The translations under genes were made by a program, and so were the position numbers. 64,000 nt of DNA from Pyrococcus sp. NA2. Lineage in GTDB: Archaea > Methanobacteriota_B > Thermococci > Thermococcales > Thermococcaceae. Of the stretch, positions 42,322 to 50,933 are shown one piece after another. How positions within the stretch are numbered: the first letter of the stretch is position 1; every line of letters begins with the position of its first letter. The stretch covers positions 1,054,001 to 1,118,000 of the forward strand of contig NC_015474.1 in NCBI RefSeq assembly GCF_000211475.1, read 5' to 3'. The notes under the pieces were generated by a model, which did no database searches, was not told where the DNA came from, and worked only from the letters and a program-made list of their open reading frames with translations.

Positions 42322-43009
42322 GGAGTTAGAACTTATTGATGAAAAGGCAATGTTGATGAATTCCAGTGAAATTGACCTCTACCTTATTGGCGGTGGAAAC
42401 TTGGCCTTAAGGGGGATAAAGCCCGCAACGGCCGATATTGATGTTGTCGTTAAAGATCATCGGACTTTAATGGCTCTTGAGAATGTTCTCATAAATCCTT
42501 CTCCAAAGTTCCGGACGAGTGGCGGGCTTGTTGTCTATTTGAAGGTCTTTGGTCATGAGTATGAGAAAAAACTAGGTGCAGATGCAGTTTACCAAAAGGT
42601 TGATCCAGAAATGGGAGACTTCAACCTCGACGTCTTTGTAAAACGGGTTATGAGAGGAATTCAGTTAAGTGAGGGGGCAGTAGTGCCTGAAGAGTTTCAA
42701 AAACTCAAAAGCTCAGAGTTCATCTCGTCTCGGTTGAGGATGTGTTTTCTGTTCAAGGGAGTCACGTCATTGGGCCGCTCGAAGGACATAGATGACATTT
42801 TAAGACTTCTTGAGCTCGGAGTTTATTTTGATGTGGTCTTGACGGAGATAGAGGTTCAAAGGAAGCTTCTTGAAGTGGAGACTTTTGAGAGATTGATGTA
42901 CATTCTTTTTAAGAAAATCAAGCTTGTCCAGAAGATTCTTGAGGAAAAAGGCGTGAGAAGCCGTGGTTTGGATTACTTCATAGATCAACTAAAAGGCTAC
43001 TTGGAGTAA
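42296..43009 (+). CDS. minimal nucleotidyltransferase (AbiEii/DUF6036-like), probable toxin
   Basis: A 237-residue protein with a DNA polymerase-beta-type nucleotidyltransferase core: 'LYLIGGGNLALRGIKPATADIDVVVKD' gives the GG...DxD metal motif. The rest is helical. The start is GTG 42296, eight bases after GGAGG and inside the end of the wHTH gene; GTG 42290 is an alternative. Coupled wHTH + nucleotidyltransferase genes are the plan of AbiE-type systems, in which the nucleotidyltransferase blocks growth upon phage infection. That function is inferred from layout. Confidence 0.7.
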   Translation: MIARERLIRELELIDEKAMLMNSSEIDLYLIGGGNLALRGIKPATADIDVVVKDHRTLMALENVLINPSPKFRTSGGLVVYLKVFGHEYEKKLGADAVYQKVDPEMGDFNLDVFVKRVMRGIQLSEGAVVPEEFQKLKSSEFISSRLRMCFLFKGVTSLGRSKDIDDILRLLELGVYFDVVLTEIEVQRKLLEVETFERLMYILFKKIKLVQKILEEKGVRSRGLDYFIDQLKGYLE

Positions 43010-43124
43010 AAGTTTTGAATTCAAAAAGTTCTCAAATACCAAACTAGCATAAAGCGAGAAAAATGAACAAGGTTAAAGTGTTAAAAAAAGTTCATGGAAC
43101 CGGGGTAAGTAGTGGAGCGCATTA

Positions 43125-43214
43125 ATGTTGTATCTTGTGGTGTTTGCCGTTTCATCTTCTGTTTTCTACGTTTCCGCAGAACTGAATAGTATTGAAAGTG
43201 GCTTAAGAAAATAA
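43125..43214 (+). CDS. possible 29-residue membrane peptide or gene fragment
   Basis: ATG 43125 opens a 29-codon frame with a hydrophobic core ('LYLVVFAVSSSVFYVSAEL') and a charged tail. No SD precedes it. It may be the C-terminal scrap of a lost membrane protein. The surrounding 43010-43220 gap holds nothing else. Confidence 0.2.
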   Translation: MLYLVVFAVSSSVFYVSAELNSIESGLRK

Positions 43215-43220
43215 AAACTC

Positions 43221-43649
43221 TCAGAGGAGGTTTTCAATAAGCCTGTAATCCTCCTCCGGAATTTCCCTCATGGCCTTGCCCATGAGGTGGCCACTCCACT
43301 TCTTCTTGTTCTTTATGAAGTTCAGCTTCGGAATCAGGGGTTTAAACTTCACTTCCCCGATCTTTATCGGCCTTATCTTCACCCTTATCGGATAACTCTC
43401 TCCTGGGGTATGGGACTTGAATATCCTTGTGGAGTCATTGTAGGGCTCGCTCGCGACCTCAAAGATACCAACTATCATAGGCTCTAGAACTTCGCCTTTC
43501 CTGTTTTCCTGCTTTACGTAGAATACCAGCTTATCTCCTGGCTTGACCCTCCTTATAGTGTTTTCGTGCCTCTTAGGCACGCCCCAAACGTTCTTCTCTC
43601 TAATAACTTTCCAATTATCTCTACTGGTTATGCACAACCAGTATCTCAT
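43221..43649 (-). CDS. EVE-domain protein (UPF0310)
   Basis: A 142-residue EVE (PUA-like) domain protein: '[27 protein letters not shown]', '[13 protein letters not shown]' and the hydrophobic cage region '[13 protein letters not shown]' are the family pattern. EVE domains read modified bases in DNA or RNA and often occur with restriction or defence genes. The ATG overlaps the stop of the second PUA-like gene (ATGA). The pair is divergent from the defence operon and shares its intergenic region. Confidence 0.85.
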   Translation of the reverse strand: MRYWLCITSRDNWKVIREKNVWGVPKRHENTIRRVKPGDKLVFYVKQENRKGEVLEPMIVGIFEVASEPYNDSTRIFKSHTPGESYPIRVKIRPIKIGEVKFKPLIPKLNFIKNKKKWSGHLMGKAMREIPEEDYRLIENLL

Positions 43650-44086
43650 TGCTCGGCCCTCCTCAAGATCTCTTCGTACTCATCCCTCTTAATATACCTT
43701 CCGGAGACAACGACGAACCTCTTCGGCTTGACCTTCTTCTTGTACTTCCTCACGTTCTTGAGCTTGATCACTAGCCATTCCCTCGACCTTCCTCCCCTAG
43801 TCTGCCACCTCTTCCTGTCCCTCTCGTACTTTCTAAGTTCATCTGGAGTTAGGAAGAGCTCGTCCTTGTACTTCCTTATTATCTCTTCGACGTTCGTAAA
43901 GTGCTCGACGCTCTCGATCTCTGCCTCCCCTTGGAATCCTTGGTCTTCCCTCGAGGCGTAGAAGATGAGCTTCATTCCGGGCTTGACCCTTAAGGTGGCC
44001 GGCTTCACGAAAACCCTCTTTCCGCCCTTGAGTATCCTATCAAGGAGTTGCTTGGGAACAGGAAAGGTCACCCCAACAATATCCAT
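43646..44086 (-). CDS. DUF365/PUA-like (ASCH/EVE-related) protein
   Basis: A 146-residue protein with a PUA-like fold: '[36 protein letters not shown]' near the N-terminus and a very basic C-terminus ('[30 protein letters not shown]'). This looks like the archaeal DUF365 family, related to EVE/ASCH domains. ATG 44086 follows GGGATGGACT; GTG 44098 is possible. It is coupled to the EVE gene, making a two-protein set of predicted modified-base or RNA binders beside a DNA methylase. Confidence 0.75.
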   Translation of the reverse strand: MDIVGVTFPVPKQLLDRILKGGKRVFVKPATLRVKPGMKLIFYASREDQGFQGEAEIESVEHFTNVEEIIRKYKDELFLTPDELRKYERDRKRWQTRGGRSREWLVIKLKNVRKYKKKVKPKRFVVVSGRYIKRDEYEEILRRAEQ

Positions 44087-44158
44087 AGTCCATCCCACTA
44101 TTCCTTGGAGGGATTAAATTTTATACCTTCCCCTTGCGAAATAATTTGGGGGTTAAAC
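44087..44158. promoter_or_regulatory. divergent promoter of the EVE pair and defence operon
   Basis: A 72-base gap. On the plus strand AATTTTATACC (about 44117-44127) is a good TATA box ~30 bases before the methylase ATG, and GGGGGTTAAAC supplies the SD. The minus-strand promoter must overlap it, so expression of the two units may be linked. Confidence 0.5.
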
Positions 44159-47100
44159 ATGAGGCTAATAGAGAGCTTGAAGTTTCCCCTCTTTAAGGTA
44201 AACAAGATGAGCGAAAAGGAGAAGGGGCCCGCTAGGCCCCCCTATTGGGAAATGGTCTTCTGGTGGACGAGGAAGCCTCTAATTGGAGCTAGGGCTATAA
44301 TAGCCGCATCCCTCCTTCCGGATGATGTTGATGTTAGCAGGTTCGAGACGGCTATTGGATTGAACCAGAGCACACCTCACAGGGTCAATCCCAGGATACC
44401 GCCAGAGTGGGAGAAGTACTTCAGGGGAAAGAAGCTTCTGGATCCGTTCGCGGGCTTCGGCTCAATTCCCCTGGAAGCTTTGAGGTTAGGCTTGAACGTG
44501 ACGGCCGTAGAACTTTTACCAGTAGCTTATGTCTTCCTAAAGGCTATCCTGGAGTATCCCAGGAAGTTTGGAAAGCCCCTTGTCAAGGACGTTGAGAGGT
44601 GGGGCAACTGGATTACTGAACAACTGAAGAAGGATCCTGAGATTGGGGAGCTATACGATGATGACGTTGCGGTTTACATTGGAACTTGGGAAGTTAAGTG
44701 CCCACACTGCGGGAGGTGGACTCCTGCTATAGGCAACTACTGGTTAGCAAGGGTAAAGGACGGGAAGAGGTACAAGAGGCTAGCTTACATGGTTCCTGAG
44801 AGGAGATGTGATGATGTCGAAATAAGGATAATCGACCTGAACGAGATAATCGGCGACGTTTCAAATGCTGAGGTCAAGGGGAACGACATAATCTTCCAGG
44901 GAAGGGTTTACATTGAGAAGGTTAGGAAGGCTCTAGGGGATGGAAAGCTTAGGGAGGGGGACGTTAAGATAGACGGTGATAAGGTAATCTTCAGGGTTCC
45001 CTCTCCGAACATTGAAGCGAGGAAGAGCCAGCTCACGTGCTTGGCCTGTGGCAACGTTATAAAGTACGCCGATGAAAGCGGAAGGCACTACACAAAGAAG
45101 CCCAAGGGAATTGAGACTGAGTTCTACGTGAAGTTTGCCTTGAGGAAGTATCATGAGGGTGACGAGAGGTTTGCGAGGCAGAGGTTGCTTGTGAAGGTTA
45201 AGGTTAAAGATAAGGACTTGATTTTTGAGCCAGCCAGTAGAGAGGACAACGAGAAGCTGTGGAGGGCGAAGGAGAAGGTTAATGAGTTGATCGAGAGGAA
45301 GGATCCAGATGTGCCGAGTGAGCAGATACCTCTTTATGAAAATCGACGTATTACTCCAATTCTCGGAGCAGAAAAATGGTACCAATTTTTCAATCCCCGC
45401 CAACTCCTCACGCTGATTAAGATTGTAAGGCTAATCCGCGAGGTTGGGAAGAGGGTTGAGGAGGAGAAGCTCAGGGAGGGTTGGGACGAGGAGAGGGCCT
45501 TTGAATATGCGGAGGCTGTTGCGACGTATTTGAGCATGGCGATGTTGAAATATGCATATTACGATTCAGTTGTCACTAGGTGGGATTCCACATGGTGGAA
45601 GATTGGAGAAACTATGTCTACAAGAGGAATCGCAATGAATTGGAACTGGACTGAAAGTCCTTGGTTTGGGGAGTTTGGAGGGTTAATAAAAACACTGCCC
45701 GCGTTATCTAGGGCTCTTAACTACCTCATTACCGCCCTCGCCTCCTCAATCCAGAAGACCCTCACCGACTTCACGAAGACCAACACCGTGAAAGTCCTCC
45801 AGGGCGACGCGACCTCTCTCAATCTCGGTGAGAAGTTCGACGTCATCGTAACCGACCCGCCGTACGCCGATGATGTCCCATACACCGAGCTGAGCGACTT
45901 TTACTACGTCTGGCTCAAGCGCGCTTTGAGCGACTCTGATGGAAAGAAATTGATTCCAAGGTTCCACAAGACGGCCTTCTTCAAGAAGGTTGGGCAAAAG
46001 TGGGTTGAAATTAAAACACAATGGCAGGAATTTGCGAAGAAGGAGGTCTCCATGGATCCCCAAAGATTCGGAAATAAAGAAATCGCACAACAACACTTCG
46101 AAAACCTCTTTAGCCAGGCATTCGTTGCAATGCGTGAGCACCTAAAAGATGATGGCCTTTTAGTTACTTACTATGCCCACACAGATCCAGAAAGCTGGCT
46201 AACGCTCCTGAACGCTGGCTGGAGAAGAGCTGGGCTCCAGATAGTCAGGGCATTCCCACTATCAACTGAATCATCCACAAGCATAGTGAAGAGGGGGAAG
46301 CTAAGCTTAGACACTTCAATAGTGGTTGTGTGGAGGAAGCCGAGTGAGAGGAGGAAGGTGGACATATTCGAGCTGAGCAATGTAATAGCCGAGAAGTCCA
46401 AGGAATCCGCAAAGCTCTACATGAAGTACGGTTACAAGGGCCTTGACCTGCTCTACGGAGTAATGACGTCAATCCTCGAGGAGGTCACGAGATACGGAGA
46501 GGTCACGTCTCCAAAGGGCCCGCTCTCAACGAGGGAGATACTTGAGAGGCACGTTTATCCCGCAACGATTAGGGGAATAGTTGAGGCTATCGCCGACGTT
46601 AAGGGGAAGATATCATCAAACGAGGGCCTGTTCTACTCGGCATACAAGGTTCTCTTCGGCAATGCATCCCTGGGGGCCAATGATATAATACTTCTCAACC
46701 TAGCGACCTTCACGAATGCGAAGTTGCTTGTAAAGAGCAAGATTCTAAAGGAAGGAACTTCGTCGAGCAAGAAGGAGTTTAAGCTGTACTCACCAGATCT
46801 TATTGGAGAAACTGTCCTTGAGCCGAAGGGATTCCAGATCTTCCTCAAGGAGAAGGGCCTAAACCCCCAGGATCCGAATCCGAGGAATTCCATAGATGTC
46901 CTTCACCTGCTCGAGTACTACTCCCTCCTTGGAAGGGAAGTTCTCCAGGATAGGATTGAGGAGTTGAGAAGGAAGAATCCATCCTGGGTTGAGGAGGCAA
47001 TTGCGATGGCAAGGCTGATATCTTCCTACTACAAAACGGTCTATTCCCAGATGTTCTCACCCCTGGGTGTAGTGGTTAAGGATGAGAGGGCAGTTGAAGG

Positions 47101-47179
47101 TGAGCTGAAGAAGGATGGCCACTACGAGGTAGTTCTTATGAGCAGGCTCGTCAGGACTTTGGGAGGTGGTTCGATTTGA
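44159..47179 (+). CDS. DUF1156 DNA methyltransferase (defence operon)
   Basis: A 1006-residue DNA amino-methylase. After the DUF1156 N-terminus ('RPPYWEMVFWWTRKPLIGARA') come SAM motif I 'DPFAGFGSIPLEALRLG' (from residue 95), two CxxC knuckles ('CPHCGRW' near 181 and 'CLACGN' near 294) and the catalytic motif DPPY at ~566 ('VTDPPYADDVPY'), so N6-adenine or N4-cytosine is the target. ATG 44159 lies behind GGGGG; longer versions run into the divergent promoter. Its stop overlaps the next gene's TTG (ATTTGA). It would mark host DNA in a helicase-methylase-ATPase system. Confidence 0.9.
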   Translation: MRLIESLKFPLFKVNKMSEKEKGPARPPYWEMVFWWTRKPLIGARAIIAASLLPDDVDVSRFETAIGLNQSTPHRVNPRIPPEWEKYFRGKKLLDPFAGFGSIPLEALRLGLNVTAVELLPVAYVFLKAILEYPRKFGKPLVKDVERWGNWITEQLKKDPEIGELYDDDVAVYIGTWEVKCPHCGRWTPAIGNYWLARVKDGKRYKRLAYMVPERRCDDVEIRIIDLNEIIGDVSNAEVKGNDIIFQGRVYIEKVRKALGDGKLREGDVKIDGDKVIFRVPSPNIEARKSQLTCLACGNVIKYADESGRHYTKKPKGIETEFYVKFALRKYHEGDERFARQRLLVKVKVKDKDLIFEPASREDNEKLWRAKEKVNELIERKDPDVPSEQIPLYENRRITPILGAEKWYQFFNPRQLLTLIKIVRLIREVGKRVEEEKLREGWDEERAFEYAEAVATYLSMAMLKYAYYDSVVTRWDSTWWKIGETMSTRGIAMNWNWTESPWFGEFGGLIKTLPALSRALNYLITALASSIQKTLTDFTKTNTVKVLQGDATSLNLGEKFDVIVTDPPYADDVPYTELSDFYYVWLKRALSDSDGKKLIPRFHKTAFFKKVGQKWVEIKTQWQEFAKKEVSMDPQRFGNKEIAQQHFENLFSQAFVAMREHLKDDGLLVTYYAHTDPESWLTLLNAGWRRAGLQIVRAFPLSTESSTSIVKRGKLSLDTSIVVVWRKPSERRKVDIFELSNVIAEKSKESAKLYMKYGYKGLDLLYGVMTSILEEVTRYGEVTSPKGPLSTREILERHVYPATIRGIVEAIADVKGKISSNEGLFYSAYKVLFGNASLGANDIILLNLATFTNAKLLVKSKILKEGTSSSKKEFKLYSPDLIGETVLEPKGFQIFLKEKGLNPQDPNPRNSIDVLHLLEYYSLLGREVLQDRIEELRRKNPSWVEEAIAMARLISSYYKTVYSQMFSPLGVVVKDERAVEGELKKDGHYEVVLMSRLVRTLGGGSI

Positions 47180-50100
47180 AGTACGAGGTTTGGGATGATG
47201 TTCTCGATGAGAGCTTGGATGAGCACTCGGCTCCAGAGTTAGGTGACGTGGTAACTGGCAAGGCCCACAAAATTTACACTGACCCCAAGGAGTTCTTCAA
47301 GAGAACCTACTTTACGCGCCCAATGCTCGAAATCCTGGAGCACGTTCTCAAGACGTTTAAGGGAGAGGAGAGGCAGAACGTATTCCTAATCTATTCCCTC
47401 TTCGGTGGTGGGAAGACGCACACAATGCTGACCATCTACCACGCTTTCAAGGATCCTGGGGCCCTAAAGGATGAAGAGGTTCTTAGGTATTACGACCCTG
47501 AAAAAAGGAAGAGGATAAGTGATATAGCTGACACAATTTCGTCCCTCCGGGACGTGATTATAATCCCGATCTACGGGAAAGGTGAGCTACCAAGGCCCAG
47601 GAAGCCGAAGGGCAATATAAGGACGCTGTGGGGTTACATGGCAGACCTACTTGGAGAGTACGAGAAGATTAGGGTTGAAGATGAGACATTGACCAGCCCG
47701 ACTCCAGATCTAATAAGGGAGATAATCGGGGGGAGGAAGGTTCTCTTCCTGATAGATGAGATAGTCGACTACGTCGATAACCTTCGAAAGTCCGCGGATG
47801 AGGAGGAGAGGAACTACTCAAGGAACGTGAGCAAATTCTTGGATCACCTTGCAACGGCCCTTCTCGGCTCTAACTCCGTTTTAATCGTGACCCTTCCAAT
47901 GGATGAGGAAGGAGGGATCATCAAGACAGAGAAGGAGTACGACAGGGAGGTCATCCTTGAGATAAGGAGGGCTCTGAGGAGGGTCGGCGGAACCAGGATG
48001 TACTCGCCGGTTAAGACAGAGGAGGATGAAAACGAGCTCGTTGAGATACTCAAGAGGAGGATATTCAAGAGGATAAGTGAGGATGAGAAGGCAAGGGTAC
48101 TGTCACGGCTGGGGAAGGCCTACTCAAACGAGGAGATATTCGGGAGGGAGGCGAGGGTCGAGGAAGTTAGGAAGAGCTATCCCTTCCACCCGGAGTACGT
48201 AAATGTCCTTAGGACGATAATAGAGAGGGTTGGCCTCCAAAGGACGAGGGACTTAATTAGGATAACCAGGATAGTCGTGAGGGGGATACTCAAGGAGGAG
48301 CCTTCCCTTATTATGCCCCACCACATAAACCTGGACGACGATAAGATAAAGGGAAGCTTCTTCTCGGAGAGCACGATATACGGTGACTACTGGACGGTCT
48401 ATGAGAGCGATGTCAAGGAGAATAAACTCAAGGGCTTTTCCAATCCAGAGCTCGCGAGGCTAATCCTGACCTACGTCTTCCTGAAGACCTATCCATACGA
48501 TTCCCCAACATCCCTCCCGGAGTTCCCGACGCCCAAGAGGATAGCTTGGGGAGTTTACGAGCCGAAGCTCTTCGAGGAGAAGGGCTGGAGCATTGTTGAG
48601 ATAAGGGATGCGGTTGATGAGATCAGGGAGAGCGTCAAGTTCATGTACTTAAACAAGAAGGATCCGTACCTATGGTTCTGGAGGGTTGCGAACGTATCCC
48701 AGATGGTCAACAGTAAGGTTGAGGAGCTTCTAGAATCAAGGGCTGGAGAGGTCGTCCAAGAGCTAGTTAAGATGGTTCAGAGGTTCGTGAAGGAGAGGAA
48801 GGGCCTTAGAGGTAGGGGATCGAAGATCGAGGATCACGTGACCTTCTTCAAGAACAATAACATAGTAGTGGGCAGGGAACCCCAGGAGTTCTACGATACT
48901 CCAGAGTACAAGCTCATGGTTCTCGTTAGGGATGACGTTGACGAGGACACCTTGAGGAGAATAATCTTCATGCACGGAGGAGGGGCGAGGACTTACAGGA
49001 ACACGATAGTCGTTGTGTATCCCTCAGAGAATGGAATAGACGAGATGATGAAGACCTTGGCAGTTGCAATGGCCTGTGACGAGGTTAAGAGGAGCATCAG
49101 GGAGAAGTTCGGGAAGTATGGAAAGGACGTCGTGAACATACAGATGAGCATGGTTGAGGAGATAAAGAGGAAGGCCCTTGAGGATCTAGAGAATCAGATG
49201 GTTCAATACTTCAGGATGGTTGCCTATCCGGATAAGTATGGCCCTAGGGTTGTCCAGGCCCAGGCCTCATCGAAATCAGTGATCGAGAACGTTTACTCAG
49301 CCCTAGTCAGCCACGGCAAGATAGTTGATGACTTCGACTTCGATTGGCTCGTGGAGAGGCTCAGCGAGGTCAACGTGAACATCTTGAGGCCGGAGGGTTA
49401 TCCGGTTTCTGAGTTGGTCTACTTGATAATGAGCAATCCTGCGCTTCCAATGGTTAGCGTTGAAGCCCTATTCGAGGCCATAAGGGAGGCCGTGAGAAAC
49501 CTCGAAATAGGAATCGAGAGGAAAGGAACAATATACTTCAAGAGGATATACAAAGAGGTTCCAAAGGGAGAGGAGGAGGGCGATCCCCCTGGAGCGATAA
49601 AGATGGAGGATGTAATCCTTCCAAGGGAGGAAGCACTCAACAGGCAGGTCGCGGAGATACTCAAGAATGAGAGCGAGGAGGTCAGGAGAAAGGGAGGGAT
49701 GGATTACAAGGTGAGGAAGTGGTACGAGGTGTATCTACCAAACTCGACCCATGGAATCCCCCTGAGGACGATAGTTGAGGAGGGAAGGGTAAAGGAGGAG
49801 TACCTTGACCACGTTCTCCAGGGTTATATAGTTGAGAGGGTTGAGGAGGTTCCAGTGACGAGGGGAGAGTTCTACTTGGAGGTTAGTGACGGCATAGTCA
49901 AGGGTAAGCCGGGAGATGTAGTTACGCTCGAGGTAAAGATCAAGCCCGTTGGAAGGGAACCCTTCAAGGTTGAGCTTAGACCCAGCATTGGAGAGCTAGA
50001 TTCTTACGAGGTTGAGCTCGAGAACGGCGAGGAGAGAGCTGTAACTTGGACGATAGTAGTTCCTAGCGAGAGAACTATAGCGGTAATTGAGGGGAGGAGC

Positions 50101-50493
50101 GAATCTAAGGAGAGGAAGGTCGAAGTTACCATAATCCCAGCTATGGAGGAGGAGATAATTGAGGTCAACGAAGTCAAAGAGGAGCACAAGGGGTACGTTC
50201 TAACCGAGATACGTGACATAGGAAGCGTTGACGAGCTAGAGCTTATTCCAATGGAGGGAAAGGTAAGTGGGAGCATGAGGATAGAGAGGCCCTTCTGGGA
50301 ATCTAGGTTCGAGGGCTTGGACTTAGAGGTTGCCAAGTACATCCTAAAGGAGGTAGAGGAGGTTTTAGGATCGAAGGCTCACCTGGATGTTAGGGTTATC
50401 GGAGAGGCGGTTATAGATGACCTACTCTTTGAAAAGCTGAGGGCCCTCAACGGAAAGGTTACCTTCAGGATCAAGAAGGGTGAAGGGGAATGA
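47176..50493 (+). CDS. DUF499 family ATPase (defence operon)
   Basis: An 1105-residue ATPase of the DUF499 family. Walker A is 'SLFGGGKTHT' (K80), Walker B 'VLFLIDEIVDYV' near residue 190. The AAA-type core occupies ~1-450; the rest is helical, with a late beta domain ('EFYLEVSDGIVKGKPGDVVTLEVKIKP', near 900). TTG start behind GGAGGTGGTTCGA, overlapping the methylase stop. DUF499 ATPases occur with DUF1156 methylases and SNF2 helicases in predicted antiviral islands. Its exact step is unknown; it may be the motor or sensor of the complex. Confidence 0.9.
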   Translation: MKYEVWDDVLDESLDEHSAPELGDVVTGKAHKIYTDPKEFFKRTYFTRPMLEILEHVLKTFKGEERQNVFLIYSLFGGGKTHTMLTIYHAFKDPGALKDEEVLRYYDPEKRKRISDIADTISSLRDVIIIPIYGKGELPRPRKPKGNIRTLWGYMADLLGEYEKIRVEDETLTSPTPDLIREIIGGRKVLFLIDEIVDYVDNLRKSADEEERNYSRNVSKFLDHLATALLGSNSVLIVTLPMDEEGGIIKTEKEYDREVILEIRRALRRVGGTRMYSPVKTEEDENELVEILKRRIFKRISEDEKARVLSRLGKAYSNEEIFGREARVEEVRKSYPFHPEYVNVLRTIIERVGLQRTRDLIRITRIVVRGILKEEPSLIMPHHINLDDDKIKGSFFSESTIYGDYWTVYESDVKENKLKGFSNPELARLILTYVFLKTYPYDSPTSLPEFPTPKRIAWGVYEPKLFEEKGWSIVEIRDAVDEIRESVKFMYLNKKDPYLWFWRVANVSQMVNSKVEELLESRAGEVVQELVKMVQRFVKERKGLRGRGSKIEDHVTFFKNNNIVVGREPQEFYDTPEYKLMVLVRDDVDEDTLRRIIFMHGGGARTYRNTIVVVYPSENGIDEMMKTLAVAMACDEVKRSIREKFGKYGKDVVNIQMSMVEEIKRKALEDLENQMVQYFRMVAYPDKYGPRVVQAQASSKSVIENVYSALVSHGKIVDDFDFDWLVERLSEVNVNILRPEGYPVSELVYLIMSNPALPMVSVEALFEAIREAVRNLEIGIERKGTIYFKRIYKEVPKGEEEGDPPGAIKMEDVILPREEALNRQVAEILKNESEEVRRKGGMDYKVRKWYEVYLPNSTHGIPLRTIVEEGRVKEEYLDHVLQGYIVERVEEVPVTRGEFYLEVSDGIVKGKPGDVVTLEVKIKPVGREPFKVELRPSIGELDSYEVELENGEERAVTWTIVVPSERTIAVIEGRSESKERKVEVTIIPAMEEEIIEVNEVKEEHKGYVLTEIRDIGSVDELELIPMEGKVSGSMRIERPFWESRFEGLDLEVAKYILKEVEEVLGSKAHLDVRVIGEAVIDDLLFEKLRALNGKVTFRIKKGEGE

Positions 50494-50933
50494 GCGAGGG
50501 AGTGCTCTACATGGTCAAGCTCAAGTACATAGAGAAGGCGAAGCTAGCGGTAAAGAGGGAGCAGAAGCTCGCCGAATTCCTCCCTGTGTTTCTAACTGGA
50601 GGTCAGAAGATTCCTGGGAAGGTTGAGGTAAGAACAAGGGTTTACCTTCCAGAGTTCCTTGAGTTTGCTGAGGATCTCGGATGGGAGGTAAAGAAGAGGT
50701 ACCTAACCACGGAGGATGACTACGCTTACCTTAGGTTGCTAGTTTATGCCGTGGCGATGTCGGTCATTAAGGATCCGGTCAAGTGGGATCAGCTGAAGGC
50801 CCACGTTCTATCCATGGAGGCGATACCCCTTAGGTACTGGTCCTCTAAGTTCAGGAACGTTTATTGGAAGTACAAGAATAGAGGAAAGCTATCCTACGTG
50901 GCTAGGAGGTTCCTGGAGGTGGAGCTAATTTGA
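50490..50933 (+). CDS. 147-residue protein of the defence operon
   Basis: A 147-residue basic, mostly helical protein with no motif I recognise ('VRTRVYLPEFLEFAEDLGWEVKKRYLTTEDD', 'RYWSSKFRNVYWKYKNRGK'). It is locked into the operon: its ATG overlaps the DUF499 stop by 4 bases and its stop overlaps the helicase TTG (ATTTGA). It could be a DNA-binding or specificity subunit, which is only a guess. The name DUF3780 is used for a small protein in related operons; I cannot confirm that match. Confidence 0.7.
   Translation: MSEGVLYMVKLKYIEKAKLAVKREQKLAEFLPVFLTGGQKIPGKVEVRTRVYLPEFLEFAEDLGWEVKKRYLTTEDDYAYLRLLVYAVAMSVIKDPVKWDQLKAHVLSMEAIPLRYWSSKFRNVYWKYKNRGKLSYVARRFLEVELI

Noticed and set aside
44048-44158. 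N-terminal extension of the DUF1156 methylase by 37 residues
   Set aside because: It would cover the divergent promoter and the start of the PUA-like gene; the ATG at 44159 has an SD and matches the start of the relic copy.
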